Below are positions 32,944 through 45,454 of a stretch of 64,000 nt of DNA, in pieces (position 1 is the stretch's first letter; the number at the start of each line of letters is the position of its first letter). The DNA lies in the NCBI GenBank assembly GCA_014904985.1, contig MU129098.1, positions 50,523 to 114,522 on the forward strand, written 5' to 3'. This DNA comes from Hydnum rufescens UP504 (taxonomy: Eukaryota > Basidiomycota > Agaricomycetes > Cantharellales > Hydnaceae). The notes under the pieces were generated by a model. The model had not been told where the DNA came from, did no database searches, and worked only from the letters and a program-made list of their open reading frames with translations. Both the position numbers and the translations under genes were made by a program.

Positions 32944-34623
32944 TCATCCGTTCCGGAGAACGAGGACTTTCGGGCCTTCCTCGCTATCGAATCGACCCCG
33001 CTCCCGATCACTTCCAGTAGTCATTGAGAGTCGGCTCTCGACAATTCGGGCATCGCGAGCGAGGGCAGCAATTTCCTCCAATACCGAGTCGGGTGGAGAT
33101 GGTGGCTGTGGCTCCCTCGGGGTGCGTTCAGCGGAAGCACGTGATGCAGGAGGGGAGGTTCGTCGGGAGGCAGGCGTTGGTCCCACAGCCTTTCCTTTTC
33201 GTCGCGCTTGAGAATCGTCCCCATCATCGGCGCCAGTTGATGATGAGCTGACATCGGTGGGTCCCAGATTGGAGAAGGAGAATGCGGAAGGTGGGGGCAT
33301 TGCAGATCCGCCAGATCGAGGTCGTTGGTCATAAACCCTTTGGGGATGATGACCGCGAGAAACAAGGGTGCCACTAGTGTCTCCTCCCGTCGATAGCGAA
33401 CGCTGAAGGTTGCTACGAGAAGACCTGGAGGATACCTGGAAAGACGTTGGAGCGTGCCCCTCGTCAGAGCGTGATCGTCTATCCCTATGGGTGGAATATG
33501 ACGGGCGGCGATCCCAAGGGCGGGGATAGGTTCTCAAGGGCGATGGCAAAGGTGGTGGCAGGGAGACGTGGCGATCTCTGATTTCCCTTGGAGGAGTATT
33601 CAACACCCCACTGTTCGAATGCCTAGAGCCCAACCCCGAGTACGCGGATCCCGATACCGACCCATACCCGAATTCGGAAGGAATGTGTTGCATTGTAGGT
33701 TCGGCTTGGTTCCTCGGTTGCATCGTCAAGGGGGGGTTACTAGAACTAAGTGACCCCTGACCGACATTTGACGGCAAATAGGACGTGATTGGGGATGTGG
33801 GAGAGGTGGGTGTGTCTGACGAAACATAAGACAATGCTTAGCACCTGGGGAAGAGGCGGAAGGACCACACCAACAAACCTTGATTTAAATATTGAATCAA
33901 TGCAGCAGTCAGACTGTCAGATGTGGGGTCAGGGCGCCATCCCGGTTCTCCATGTCCCTGACCGCCAATAAACGGATAGTTCCCAGGAGACGGGGCTAGC
34001 GTAGAGACTGAGGGCCGCCTTGATCCAACCACTCCGTATTGGTATGGTGCTGGCCTGACATCATTTGGTTCATCCGTAGACCCGCGTCTCCACAAGTTCG
34101 ATGGGCGACCCCTTCCTGACGAGATGGGGGGAGGTCTTGAGGACGGAGAACGGGAGTGCACCATTGGGATGTTTTTCGGCACTGTCTGCCCATTCATGGA
34201 GAAGGGGAGCGAAGGACGTCTATGCGGAGGCGAAGACACTAGCCCATTTTTGCTTGCTTTAGATTCCTTTCTGCGCACTTGGCCCTGCTTGGATCGGAGA
34301 CCTAGACATGATAGTCCAAAAAATGATTCGGGCTCCCTCGTCTGATCAACAGTGCCAGCCGGCATCACTTCGCCTCGGGATACCCTGCTCCCGTTAAGTC
34401 TTCGCCGACAAAGCCAATACACCAGGATAAATACGAGGAAACACCCAAGAAAGCCCCCGATCACACTACCAGCTATGATGGCTTTGATATCGGACGAGCT
34501 ACCGGGCACAGAAGCTGTTGTCGATGACGGGGGCTCGCGTGTTATAGTGGTGATGGCTAAGGGTGAGTGCAATGGTTGGACAAAGGCAGAAGAAGGATAG
34601 GCTGGAAGGGGATGGCTCATCAA
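32944..34623 (-). CDS. Single-pass membrane protein with long low-complexity cytosolic tail
   Basis: Two exons (34623-33879 and 33815-32944) join across a 63-nt GTTTGT...GTCAG intron with codon G|AC restored. A Ser/Thr/Pro-rich outer segment of about 45 residues precedes one membrane span (IIAGSVIGGFLGCFLVFILV) with a positive stop CRRR. About 480 residues of Ser/Pro/Arg-rich tail follow, ending near EEIAALARDARIVESRLSMT. Architecture resembles fungal mid2-like or SKG6-like sensors, but no specific family motif is seen. No cleavable signal peptide is apparent, so an upstream exon may be missing. Confidence 0.65.
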
Positions 34624-36494
34624 GCGAGCAGGACGCTCTCAGCTCGACGCGTATATAATACTCTAGATGAGGATATGTGGGTGCAACGAGAGACTGGTGG
34701 TAGGGAAGGGGGAGATACGCGGTCTGGGACAGGATTCGCGGCTAACTTGATAAATTGGAATTGCCTGTCAAATCGGCCATGTTCGGATGAATTCCTCAGA
34801 TCACTAGATCTGCAGGAACAAAAGCAGATAAGGTGACCACGGACGACGTCCCAGGTTCTCTCGTTCACGCGGGGGACTATCGACCCAGGGCGTCCCAGCC
34901 ATTGTCAAACTCGAGGAATGGTACATGAAACTAGATAAGCTTTAGAGTATTGATTCTTGCATCCGCCGGCAAATCCCGGGGTAAACCTATATAGATCTGA
35001 AATTTGTGTCCGAGTTCCTTGTGCGGCTGCGCTGTTATAATCAGTTTCCCAATGTTGCTCGACCTTGCTACTTCATTGTTGTCTACGCGGGTTTTGAGCG
35101 TCAAACAGCGCCCAGACAAATGCAGGACGTTCTCAGAACCCAATACCTCCTCTTCATAACGTCTCCGTTGGGAGGTGGGTCGGTGGTCCCCAACATTCTT
35201 TCAAGTTCATCCCTGTAATCTCTGTGTATGTCATAACTCAATACAATGATGCTGTTCGTGTGCTCTGCACCCTCTTTACTCGGCGGGCTGAGTTCTGAAG
35301 ATCTTGAAGGCACCTCCACTGACTAGGTACAGTCGCTTCACCCCTTTTTTTCCGCTCCCGTATTTGAACAGTGCAATGACTGGGCAAAGTCTCAAGCGTG
35401 CTAGTTTTGCTTCTTTTATCCCCGCCGTTACCTTGCCAGGAAGGTTCATTCTATTTTGACGTCTACATTCGCGTAAGAATCGTTACACGCCCCCTAACCC
35501 ATCTAGGACAATAGACCGTGGCTTAAGGCTTCACAAGCCTGGCGTTCGGTTCACAGAGATCTACCTCATGACGGCTCGATGGTTCTGAGGACTAGTTCGA
35601 GATACTGTAAGTTAGATGGGTTGGTCGCCATAACAGGTATGTGAGGCGTGACACACCCATCCGGAACCTAATTTGAGGTACAAAGCATTTCCACATTCCT
35701 CCTCGCAATTTGGTCCGGACCCCCTTTCGGATTCGTTCACGGCCTCGCCTGCAATGAGAGTTGGTAGGCAGGAAGGAGCCTCGATCGCGAACTTGGCGTG
35801 GCTAATTGTAACATAATTTTGGGACTGAGTGACAGTCAACTTAGAACTGAGATAATATACCCCTTGGTTTCTGAGCTACTGTATGAGGAGGGTGTTGTCA
35901 GGATCGTAAGGGAAAACCGCGAGAGATTACCTTTGGTGTTCCAGGATGTTCTCATGGTGCTGTGGTGCTATCTGACACACCTTGGTGACCCCTATGTCAT
36001 TTCTCTCACCATGCCAGGCATCTTCATCCAATTGTGGTAATGGGATGTTTGGGAGGCGGGGAGGGGATGGAAGCATGGATTCTGATGATAATTGTGATGT
36101 GGATTCCGGTGGATTAGGGGACGGAGACTGCAGTAGCTGGGGCCTTGACGGTGCAGAGGAGTCAGAGTCAGCGAAGCATGAAAGGGGTCTTGGAATTGCC
36201 ATTGGAATTTGGTTGTCAGCTGAAGGGGAACGTCCTTTATATTTATCAGGCACTCCGTGGCAGTTCAGTGGCCAAGCGCCACGAATTGGCTACCAAGGGG
36301 CTTTCTGGTCGGAACATAGAGTATAGAGCGCCTAGAACTGTTCCTCCGAGGCCTCCCATACGCAGTGAAAATCGATATCCCCGTACACCCCGTAAGAACA
36401 CCTTTAATGCATTTGGTTGGGGGCCAACGGGGTTTGCCGACCGTCTGATGGCAGTGCCCGAGGTTCAGCATTCTCCAAAACATAATTATCCAAA
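34624..36494. other. 1.9-kb spacer without a supported gene
   Basis: Short ORFs on both strands (for example minus 36253-35927, Ser/Pro-rich, and plus 36145-36537) show no domain and no convincing splice sites. The last 200 nt should contain the promoter of the first F-box gene. Confidence 0.4.
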
Positions 36495-38080
36495 ATGTCG
36501 GACGGCCGCCGGGGGACTCAGAGGCTACTTACTTTGATTCGGGACTCTCTGGACGCTCTCTCCCCCTTGATGAAAGAGGATCGCGGACGTATAACCCCAG
36601 GACACATTCCAGATATTGCAACTTCCAGTCGCCTCCGCCGCGATCCTGCCATAATTCATGAACTTGAGCGGTTCGACGCGGACCTAAAAATTATGGATGA
36701 GATAGACGCGGCTCTGCACACATTGCGCCGACGCCTTCTAGCCCACAACCACGAATACCGGACTCAACTCGCCCCCATATCCTTACTCCCAGTCGAAATT
36801 CTTTGTTCCATCTTTGTGCATGTAATGACATCAGAAATCGGCTCTCCTGGGTTCGTGCGAGACACCCCCAAATATGTTGCCTCCATTACCCACGTCTGTC
36901 GACGATGGCGGACGATCGCACTGGAGCAAGCCCAGCTTTGGACACACATCAATGCCAACTGGCCACCCGATCAAATTGCCACATGGCTCTCCCGTGGTAC
37001 TCTTCCGCTTTGTGCGACTTACGTCCCCACGGGAATCCGACGAGCCCACCACGGGATCCCTAACGATATTCCCCTGACTACGGAGGATAGAATACGGGTC
37101 ATGATTTCACTGGTGTCACATTCACACCGATGGAGTGCCGCAAAGTTGTGTTTCAATGTAGGATTCTGGGATGTGATGCATCGAATCTTGAATGAATCGG
37201 ATTTTGGACAGCTCCGCACGTTGTCACTCCATGGCCGTAATCGGTTGTCCAACTCCCAGCCTTCTGCCGTCATCGACGTGAGAGCCTTTCCCAGGCTGCA
37301 CTCCCTCGAATTGTTTCGTGCCCGCATTAAAAATCTCGTCACACTCTGCCCCCAGCTTGTACGCCTCGTTGTCGGCCATACCCCCCATCTCGAGCTGGAA
37401 GAATGGGCGGCAGTGCTGCCGTCTTGCAATGTCTTGGAATACCTAGAGATTGGATGGTTGGGTCCTGATGAGTTGCGCCCTTCCACTATATCCCTGCCGC
37501 CCATCCCCATGGCGAAGCTGAGGACGTTGATTGTGCGTAATGTTTCCCTACGGACATTCACAGATCTCCTAGGGCGGCTGCGCACCCCGTGCCTCAGTAC
37601 TTTTAGCTTGGGCTCGGGGAACCGGTTAGGTGCGGATGACTCATGGGAGAGAAGTTTACAGGAGTTTGTAGGTCATCTTTCAATCGTTCTTCCTCTTTGA
37701 CATTCAATCTTCGATGATGCTTTTAGTTGGCTTCGCACGAGACCTTGACAACTATGGATGTTAGTACAGTATCGGACGATGTCCGCGTGGTCATTCGGTC
37801 ACTTTGGGAAGCAGGAAGCACTTTGGCCAGGGACACAATCCAAGCTCGGAGGCCGCTGCTCCCCTCTCTTCACGTCCTTTCCCTCCGTCTCAGTGAAGGG
37901 CGTATCTGCGAAGTGCCCGAGGCGGACCTCGCGAATTTGGCGGCTTTATATGCGGCTCGTGGGTTAAATATTTGCGTCCCGCCGTGCGACAATGAGGATG
38001 AGCTCTGGTTGCGAAGGGTATTCCCAAATGTTGAAGTGGGAACGAAGGTGTGGGGCAAGATTGATAGTACCAAAGATTAA
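36495..38080 (+). CDS. F-box-like/LRR protein, tandem copy A
   Basis: Two exons (36495-37667, 37727-38080) join across a 59-nt intron GTAGGTC...TTTTAG (QEF|LASHETL). A predicted coiled-coil N-terminus (ELERFDADLKIMDEIDAALH) leads into an F-box-like motif, PISLLPVEILCSIFVHV, and VCRRWRTIALEQAQLW. Leucine-rich segments follow (FPRLHSLELFRARIKNL, LEYLEIGWLG). Such proteins usually recruit targets to an SCF ubiquitin ligase; large F-box-like families are typical of Agaricomycetes. Copy B at 39058 is a close paralog with the same intron position and length. About 508 aa. Substrate unknown. Confidence 0.85.
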
Positions 38081-39057
38081 CTGCGTTCATCTTCATCTTC
38101 ACCATGAATTAATCTACCATGGATCTTACGTCACTCTCGAATCTGTATAGAATCCTTTAGAATTTTGCAGATATGTCGATAAGTACACTTTCTGTGTACC
38201 CACCAGGCTTGAGCCCTATCAGAGTAGAGGAACAGGATTGTGCCACCAAATTATTCACTTTGCAGCAATGAATAGGAGTGGGTGCCTTTGATATTTAGAG
38301 GAATATTTTCCGGGGCATTTCTCTTGACCTACCTCTCCCCCCTCTCCTATGGTTGGAATATTTGACTAGGACACCCTAGTTGAACGGGAATCCGGTTTAT
38401 CCGTGAAAGTCCACCAGAATATCGAAATTTTTGACCCAATTTGTGGCCTCTAGGTCCCCCAAACCCTTCATATTGCTCCCAAATCCTCCTCAACGCTTGA
38501 AAATCACCCCCTGAATCATCCATCAGGTTTTAACTATCTCATACCCTCAACTCCCCAACTCCCAGACAGAGAGCACAATGGTGCCGATGAGTGGTTATAC
38601 TGCGGATCTGCGTACGTTTGGATCCCAGAATTTGGCATATGATTTGGAAAAATACCGGAACTGATACCGCTTCAGCTAGGGTATAGTCTTGTTCGGCTGC
38701 ACTCCTGGTCCAAGTGAACCTGATATCTCACTGTAAGAGATAAGGGACGGGAATTCAGTCACGTGATTGGCCGAGCTCAATTCAGTCGGTAAAGAATAAA
38801 ACATTTCACCACACAAGAGCGCGGGTTCCAGAGCTTGGTTGAGAACCTGCCTAACCAGGACCGATAGTAGGAATAATCAGTTGGGCCGGAGCGCGCCCCG
38901 CCATTTAACGGAACTCCCCATTTCCCCGGACGCTCTGATGGGAAGGTGGGTCAATATTACATGATAAGCTCTGCTTGCGGATTAACCCCTCCCTGTTCCT
39001 CAAAATCGGCCCTGGTTTTTCGCCTAGCATTCGACTGGAAGATACAACCCTCGAATT
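38081..39057. other. Spacer between the tandem F-box genes
   Basis: 977 nt. No gene is seen. It contains the 3' end of copy A and the promoter of copy B. Confidence 0.5.
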
Positions 39058-40661
39058 ATGCGTGCAGTATTGGACGGCCGCCAGGGGACTCAGAGGCTGC
39101 TTAATTCGATTCGGGACTCCTTGGTCGCCCTCGGCCCCGTGATAGAAGAAGATAGCAATCGTATAACCCTAGGGCCCATCACAGACATTGCCACTTCCAA
39201 TCGTCTCCGGCGAGATCCCGCCATACTCCATGAATTTTCGCAGTTCGATGCGGATTTAAAAACCATGGAAGAGATAGACGGGATCCTGCACACGCTACAG
39301 CGACGCCTTCTAGCCCAGCGAAACGAATACCAGACTCAACTCGCCCCCATATCCATAATCCCCGTTGAAATCCTACGTTCCATCTTTGTGTATGTAATGA
39401 CATCAGAAATCGGCTCTCCTGGATTCGTGCGAGACACGCCCAAATATGTTGCCTCCATTACCCACGTCTGTCGACGATGGCGGACGATCGCACTGGAGCA
39501 AGCCCAACTTTGGACACACATCAATGCCAACTGGCCCCCCGATCAAATTACCACATGGCTCTCTCGTGGTACTCTTCCACTTCGCGTGACTTACGTCCAC
39601 AACCCCAAGGCAAACCCACCAACTTACCCCGGGCTCTCCAGTCGGCAGACGGTGACTACGGAGGATGAAATGCGGGCGGTCAACACACTGGTGTCCCATT
39701 CGCACCGATGGAGAGCCGCAAAGTTGACTTTCAATATTGGATTCTTCGGCGTAATGCATCGTGTCCTGAGTGAATCCGATTTTGGCCAGCTCCGTACTTT
39801 GTTACTCCATGGCCACCCTGGTACATTCACCGAGCAGCATTCTGCCAACATCGACGCGGGTGCCTTTCCCAGGCTGCATTCCCTCGAATTGTTTCGCGCC
39901 CACATCAGGAATCTCACCACGCTCTGCCCTCAGCTTGTGCACCTCGTTGTCAGTCCCACTCGTCTCGAGCTGGAAGAATGGGCGGCAGTGCTGCCATCTT
40001 GCCATTTCTTGGAATATCTAGAGATTGGATGGCTGGGTTCTGATAGGTTACGCCCTTCTGCGATTGCCCTACCGCCCATTCCCATGGCGAAGCTGAAGAC
40101 GTTCACTGTGCGTAATGTTTCCCTGCGGACATTCACGGATCTCGTAGGCCGGGTGCGCAGCCCATGTCTCACTACTTTCAGCATGGGTTCAATTGCTCGG
40201 CTAGGCGGGGATAACTTGTGGGGGAGAAGTTTACAGGAGTTTGTCAGTCATCTTTCAGTCATTCTTCGCCTTTGGTGTTCACGCTTAAATGCTGGTTTTA
40301 GCTGGCTTCTCACGAGACGTTAACAACAATGGATGTTAGCGCAGTAGCGGATAATGTCCGCGTTGTCATTCGGTCGCTTTGGGGAGCAGGAAGCACGTTG
40401 GCCAGGGACACAATGCAGCCTCGAAGGCTGCTCCCTTCTCTCCATGTACTTTCCATCCGACTCAGTGAAGGGCGTATCTGTGAAGTGCCCGAGGCGGACC
40501 TCATGAATTTGGCGACTTTATATTCGGCTCAGGGGAACACGCCCTTCAAGCTTTGCGTCCCGCGGTGCGATAATGCAGATGAGCTCTGGTTACGAAGGAT
40601 GTTCTCAAAAGTTGAAGTGGGAACGAAGATGTGGGGCAAGATTGATAGTGGGACACATTAA
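39058..40661 (+). CDS. F-box-like/LRR protein, tandem copy B
   Basis: Paralog of copy A: exons 39058-40242 and 40302-40661, intron again 59 nt at the same codon boundary. The stretch TSEIGSPGFVRDTPKYVASI through VCRRWRTIALEQAQLWTHIN is nearly identical in both copies, whereas the segment after GTLPL diverges (VTYVHNPKANPPTYPG here, ATYVPTGIRRAHHG in A) and the LRR part is moderately diverged. The F-box-like motif reads PISIIPVEILRSIFVYV. About 514 aa. Both copies have open frames, so both are probably expressed. Confidence 0.85.
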
Positions 40662-40838
40662 CTACGTTCATCTTCGTCGTCGTAGATTAATATATTCTCT
40701 CTACCATGGATCTTGCTTTGCCAATTAGTTAGAGTTTTGGGGATTGACACACCGCAGAAGGATTACTAGATAATGCTCAGTGATGCGGTTCTGTGATGCG
40801 AAATTGCGACACCGCACTTACGTAATCAAAGGATTCTC

Positions 40839-41715
40839 ATGCGAGCAGTCGCCCAACGTGTCGTTTCCGCATCGGTAACAGGTGCGAAGAGTGCAGTGCC
40901 GAGCCAAGCATGTCCTCACCCAGTGTTCTATGGCTATAGTCGATCACGAAGTGATATCGTCCATTGGAAGGGGCCTGCTTGTTCTTGTTGGCATCGGAGC
41001 TGGTAAGAAAGATTCCGTTCGGTTCAATGGTTCACCTGCCTTTCTGATGTCAACTTATGGGTGTGTGATGGAAGCACAGATGATGTGCAAGCCGATATTG
41101 ATGTGCTGACGAAAAAAATGTATGTGCCACTTGCGGTCATCGCCTCGACTCACTAATGTGCAATAGCTTAACACTCCGGATGTGGCCTGATCCGGCCACG
41201 GATTCGGCTTGGAAGTTGAATGTAAAGGATATCGGAGGGGAAATCCTCTGCGTGTCGCAATTCACATTGATGGCGAATACTACCAAAGGGAACAAGCCTG
41301 ATTTCCATCGCGCAATGGTGAAGAGACCTTCACCTTCGTCAAGTTCTAACGGTTGACAGAAATGGGGTTTTTTTTTTTCATCGGTATAGGGCCCTGAATC
41401 TTCTCGCGTAATGTATGAATCTGTGCTGGATAAATTGAGGGCGTTGTATGATCCTGCGAAGATCAAAGGTGAGCCGTTTGTGCAGAAGGTGGTGCTGCGA
41501 GCTTGAAATAAATCTTCAAAAAATGATAGACGGAAGGTTTGGCGCGATGATGAACGTTTCCCTGACGAACGATGTGAGGTGCTCTGGTCATCGTCACCCG
41601 TGACCTTGCTCACAGAACATTGCAGGGTCCTGTTACGTTTACGCTTGATTCTCGCAAGGCGGAGTCTGCGCCGCCTGAGAATCCTACCGCGCTTCCAGAT
41701 GCTGGGCAACCTTAG
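40839..41715 (+). CDS. DTD1: D-aminoacyl-tRNA deacylase
   Basis: DTD removes D-amino acids mischarged on tRNAs. The start [14 protein letters not shown] is canonical. Seven exons join: [40 protein letters not shown]...[13 protein letters not shown], the signature [51 protein letters not shown] and GPVTFTLDS. Both active-site motifs, SQFTL and the N-x-GPVT cross-subunit Gly-cisPro motif, are present. Introns are small GT-AG (donors GTGCGA, GTAAGA, GTATGT, GTGAAG, GTGAGC, GTGAGG). The stop is at 41713-41715. It looks intact; expected size about 170 aa. Confidence 0.93.
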
Positions 41716-41824
41716 TTATTCGGAATGATGATGTTAGAGGAATGTTGTTGATATTTGTTTGGTCGTTCCGCACAACCGTGTTGATTCCGTGCGCAAACAA
41801 CCACCAAACACCGGCTTGTAAGCC

Positions 41825-44800
41825 ATGTCGTCGGAGAACATTCTCCAAAACTCTCCTGCTCTCCACTCCCTCAAACGAGCACAGCTCGTCAGGTTATGCC
41901 GGAACCATGGTCTAAAGTTCAAAGCCACTGAAAAAGTCTGTTGTCGCTCTCAACAATCTCAAGTGTCTCATCCCTGATGTCGTAGTACACACGAATAGAA
42001 TATAGATCTCATTCGACGACTCCAAGAATACGGTAGAAACCCTCCACGTCGCTCTGGATCAGATGATGAAAGTGAGGACGACGAGGAACCTGGCATGGAT
42101 ACAGATCCACAACCAGCACCGCGACCGAGCGAGGCGTGGTCTTTGGTGGACGAGCCTTCCGTTGAGTTTACCCCTCGATTTTCTTCCACTCTACCCACCA
42201 TACAAGAGTTTGGCGGTAGTGATTCCATTAAATGTGCGCATACCTTCATCTCCGCTGAACAAATACTCAGCAAGGACCTCCCGTCCCCTCAGCCTCTACT
42301 AGTGTCAGTTCTTCGTTCAAGGCGCTTGCGAATTCATTGTTCCACACGGGATCCTCGTCGTCCAAAACCAAGGTCCCCGACCCAGTGGAACCCAGCGTTC
42401 CAACACCAAATGAGCCAGAAAATGACGCCGCTTCTGAATACTCCGCGGATCCAGAACCAGAACTAAACACCTCCATCTCCACCATTTATCGTCAGGATCC
42501 TGCCGCATCTACAGTTAGGCTTGTTTCCACCGCTCAGAATCGACGGTCTTCCTCCCCAGAATATGCCAATCCTTCACCCTTTCGCGGAAAGTCTATTATT
42601 GCGGTTCCTAGCCCATGTGCAACTGGATCGCTGTATCCTCGTATCCCGTCTCCATTCACGCCTCCGCATTACGGAACCCCCGAAACAGGGTCCAGCTACG
42701 ATATTTCTCAGCTGCCTGGGGCATTTCCACCTCCACCCCCTTTTAGATTCCCCGAATATGCGGGTTCGTCCTCTGGAATGGCGCCTGAATTCACTTTCCG
42801 ATCCCCCATCCCATCGTCATCTGGGGCTGCAACAAGCGCAAAGGACGCCGTTTTAGAGGAGATGAATCGTAGGATGCGGTTAACGTCGGGGGATAACGGC
42901 GCGGTTGGTCTAGATAGTCTCCATTTGGATACTACTCGAACGAAGAAGAGGTCGAGAGAGGAAGATGAAGATGAAGAACAGTCGTTGACCAAATCGGATC
43001 CACTCTCGATGGTTAGGTTTGAGAAGCTCCATCAGAAGCAATTCGAGAAGTTCGTCGTTTTATCATGTCACATTCTTTCTCTTTGCGGCAAGGCTCACTC
43101 CTATACTTCAAGGATGCCATCCATTACAGATCACTATGCTGCCAGGCGAGGTTCCCCACGCAAGTCGTCAATGACTCGTACTTCTATGGTCGACGTGGTC
43201 GAAATAGCCGGCCTTCTGTCGTCGGTGCTGCTCAGCGTAAATCCTCTGCTCGTACACGACCGTCCTTGTTGAAACAAGCACATGTGCCGGTGAAAGACGA
43301 TGACGAAAGGAAACGTGCGGCAAAGCGGATTCGCACATCGGAGGCTGGTTCCTCTGACGGTTATGTCGCGGTCCCTGTTTTGCAAACCGCTGATTTCCAA
43401 GCGCAGATTTCAGCGACCACGGCCCCGGATGCGGGCATGGACGTGGTGACTCTGACTGCAGATGTGAAAAGGAAGGTAGATAAGGCCAAGGCGAGACGGA
43501 AGTCCCGAAGTAGCATGGCGCGACAAAGCATGGGTAGGAATACAGTTCTTGGGACTAGTGAGTTTTTTTCAAGCTTGTGCCATCGAATTGACCCCATTTT
43601 TGTTGTTTGCGAGGGTTTCGATGCATGGATAATGCACTGACGACTACATCATCTTATTTCTGCAGGTAAAGCCAAAGGCTTTGGAAGCAGGTTCGGTTTC
43701 CTGAAAACGTCGGCCAAACTCGTGCGCAGCGTGTATACGGCGGTTGTCGGCGGGGAGCAGCATCAACTTCCTGCCGATGGCAAGAAGAGCGACGATACAA
43801 CGACTCTGCTACCTGTCCCTGTAGCCACAGCTAAGAAGACTTCAGGACCACCAACTTCCATCCAGGTGGAGAAAAAGTCAGTTCGCCCCAGTCCGTCTTC
43901 GATCCTGACGAAACCACCACCGCCGGATCGGCAGAACCCGGGCAGCAGTAAGGCGGGAAAACCAGACGCGAGATCTTCTAGCCAGCTTGCGGCTCCGCTC
44001 ACAACAAAGATAGGACATAACAACCCGGAGTGTGGAGGGTCTACGTCTTCTCGTGATACGAAGGTATCCATGCCAGGAGCTGCATCTCGTTTGCCAGCAC
44101 CGGGGTGGAGCACTTCGACAAAGGGGAAGAGTGTGACGTCAACCTCGTCTTCTCGAATTTCCCGTGGATCAAGCTTGCTCTCAAGTATGAATACAACGTC
44201 ACGCTCTGATGCGCCATCTTCTTTGGGGTCTTCATCGACCCTGGTCTCGTCCCTTGGTTTGAGAAGGCCTACGACAGGTAGTGGTGGGACCACCATGACG
44301 TCGACCCTGTATGCACCAACCGTATCCTCTCTTGCACGAATGCGACCCCCATCGATCGTCAACAGCAGCAAGGGGCGTCAAAGTCACATGAAAGGGTTTC
44401 TTTCGAGCATGGCCGAGCCACCGAAGCTGCCGGCTGATGCTCATACCTATGCTGCAGTGTCGCCATCCTTACAGGGTCCCCCAAACAAGTTTGGGTTTAG
44501 GGGAACGGCGTCGCCCACTGCATCGTCTGCCTCTCTGAGAGCCGTGGCTTCTCGATTCATCCTGCCACCACAATTTCAAATGACGAATGGGATCGGTGCT
44601 GTGACATCTCCGACGGGGAGAAGTCCGGGGATGACCCTTAATAACGGAGTTTCACCCGCAGCTGCTGGTGCTTCCAAGAGCCCTGTGACGCAACCGTTTT
44701 CATTCTTGCGGGCCGACTTTCGGGACATAATTAGTCCGGCATCCGAAGCAAAGGCTGCCGTCCTTGACGCAATGGAGAACATGGACACGACGTCTAGAGA

Positions 44801-45218
44801 AATACGTGTTGGTCCACAAGCCGCTAAGGCCTCTGCACCTCTCCTTCCCCGCACTCCATCTGGCTCTGTCCCTCACCGAAGACCGCGGATTTCCCGGTCG
44901 AAAGTGATAGCCAAACTAGGGGAGAAACGGGCCGCCGCGGCCGCGTCATCAGGTGTCGACCGGCAGTCAGATATTGGTGTGGTTGGCGAGACAAAGCCCA
45001 CAATAGAGACGCCACGGCGCCCTAAAGTGCGAAGTTCACTGCATACGCGTACGCGTCGTTCGATTGCGGCACCAGGGAGCAGTGGGAAAGAAAGGGCTAT
45101 TTTGGAAAGTTATCACCGTGGACAGCGAAAGAGTGAAGCCGCTGTTCGAAGACAGAGTCGATTTAAGGCCACGGCCCGGATCTCTTCTCCTGCACGGAAG
45201 ATGGGCGACATTGTATAG
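41825..45218 (+). CDS. SAP-motif, Ser/Pro-rich basic protein, NuSAP-like
   Basis: Several exons join into a roughly 1000-aa protein. The N-terminus (MSSENILQNSPALHSLKRAQ, then LVRLCRNHGLKFKATEK | NIDLIRRLQEYG) is a helix-extended-loop-helix of SAP type. A long disordered part follows. At about 43020-43140 the segment FEKLHQKQFEKMPSITDHYA appears, resembling the H-x3-F-x-KM-x-SI-x2-Y block of nucleolar/spindle-associated proteins (NuSAP). The C-terminal half (43660-45218) is basic and Ser-rich, starting GFGSRFGFLKTSAKLVRSVY. Introns: after ATEK, after QEFG, after QFEK, after GSPR and within LGTS. I infer a microtubule or chromatin binding mitotic protein; this rests on two short motifs. Confidence 0.6.
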
Positions 45219-45454
45219 GAACGTGTGTGTGCAAATAACTATTATAACTACTTCTTGGAGTCACGAGATAGCTGGGAATGTCGCTTGTCTCAGTCTCAAT
45301 TATAGGGGGTGAAGGCGGCCGCGCGTACAGCCGGATGAATTAAACCATACCTCTTTGCTTGTCTGTGCCTTTTAAAATGGATATCTTTGATTCAGACTCT
45401 TGCCGTCAGGAACCACCCCCACAGATCACCTCTGATGCTCACTTCGTTTCCCCA

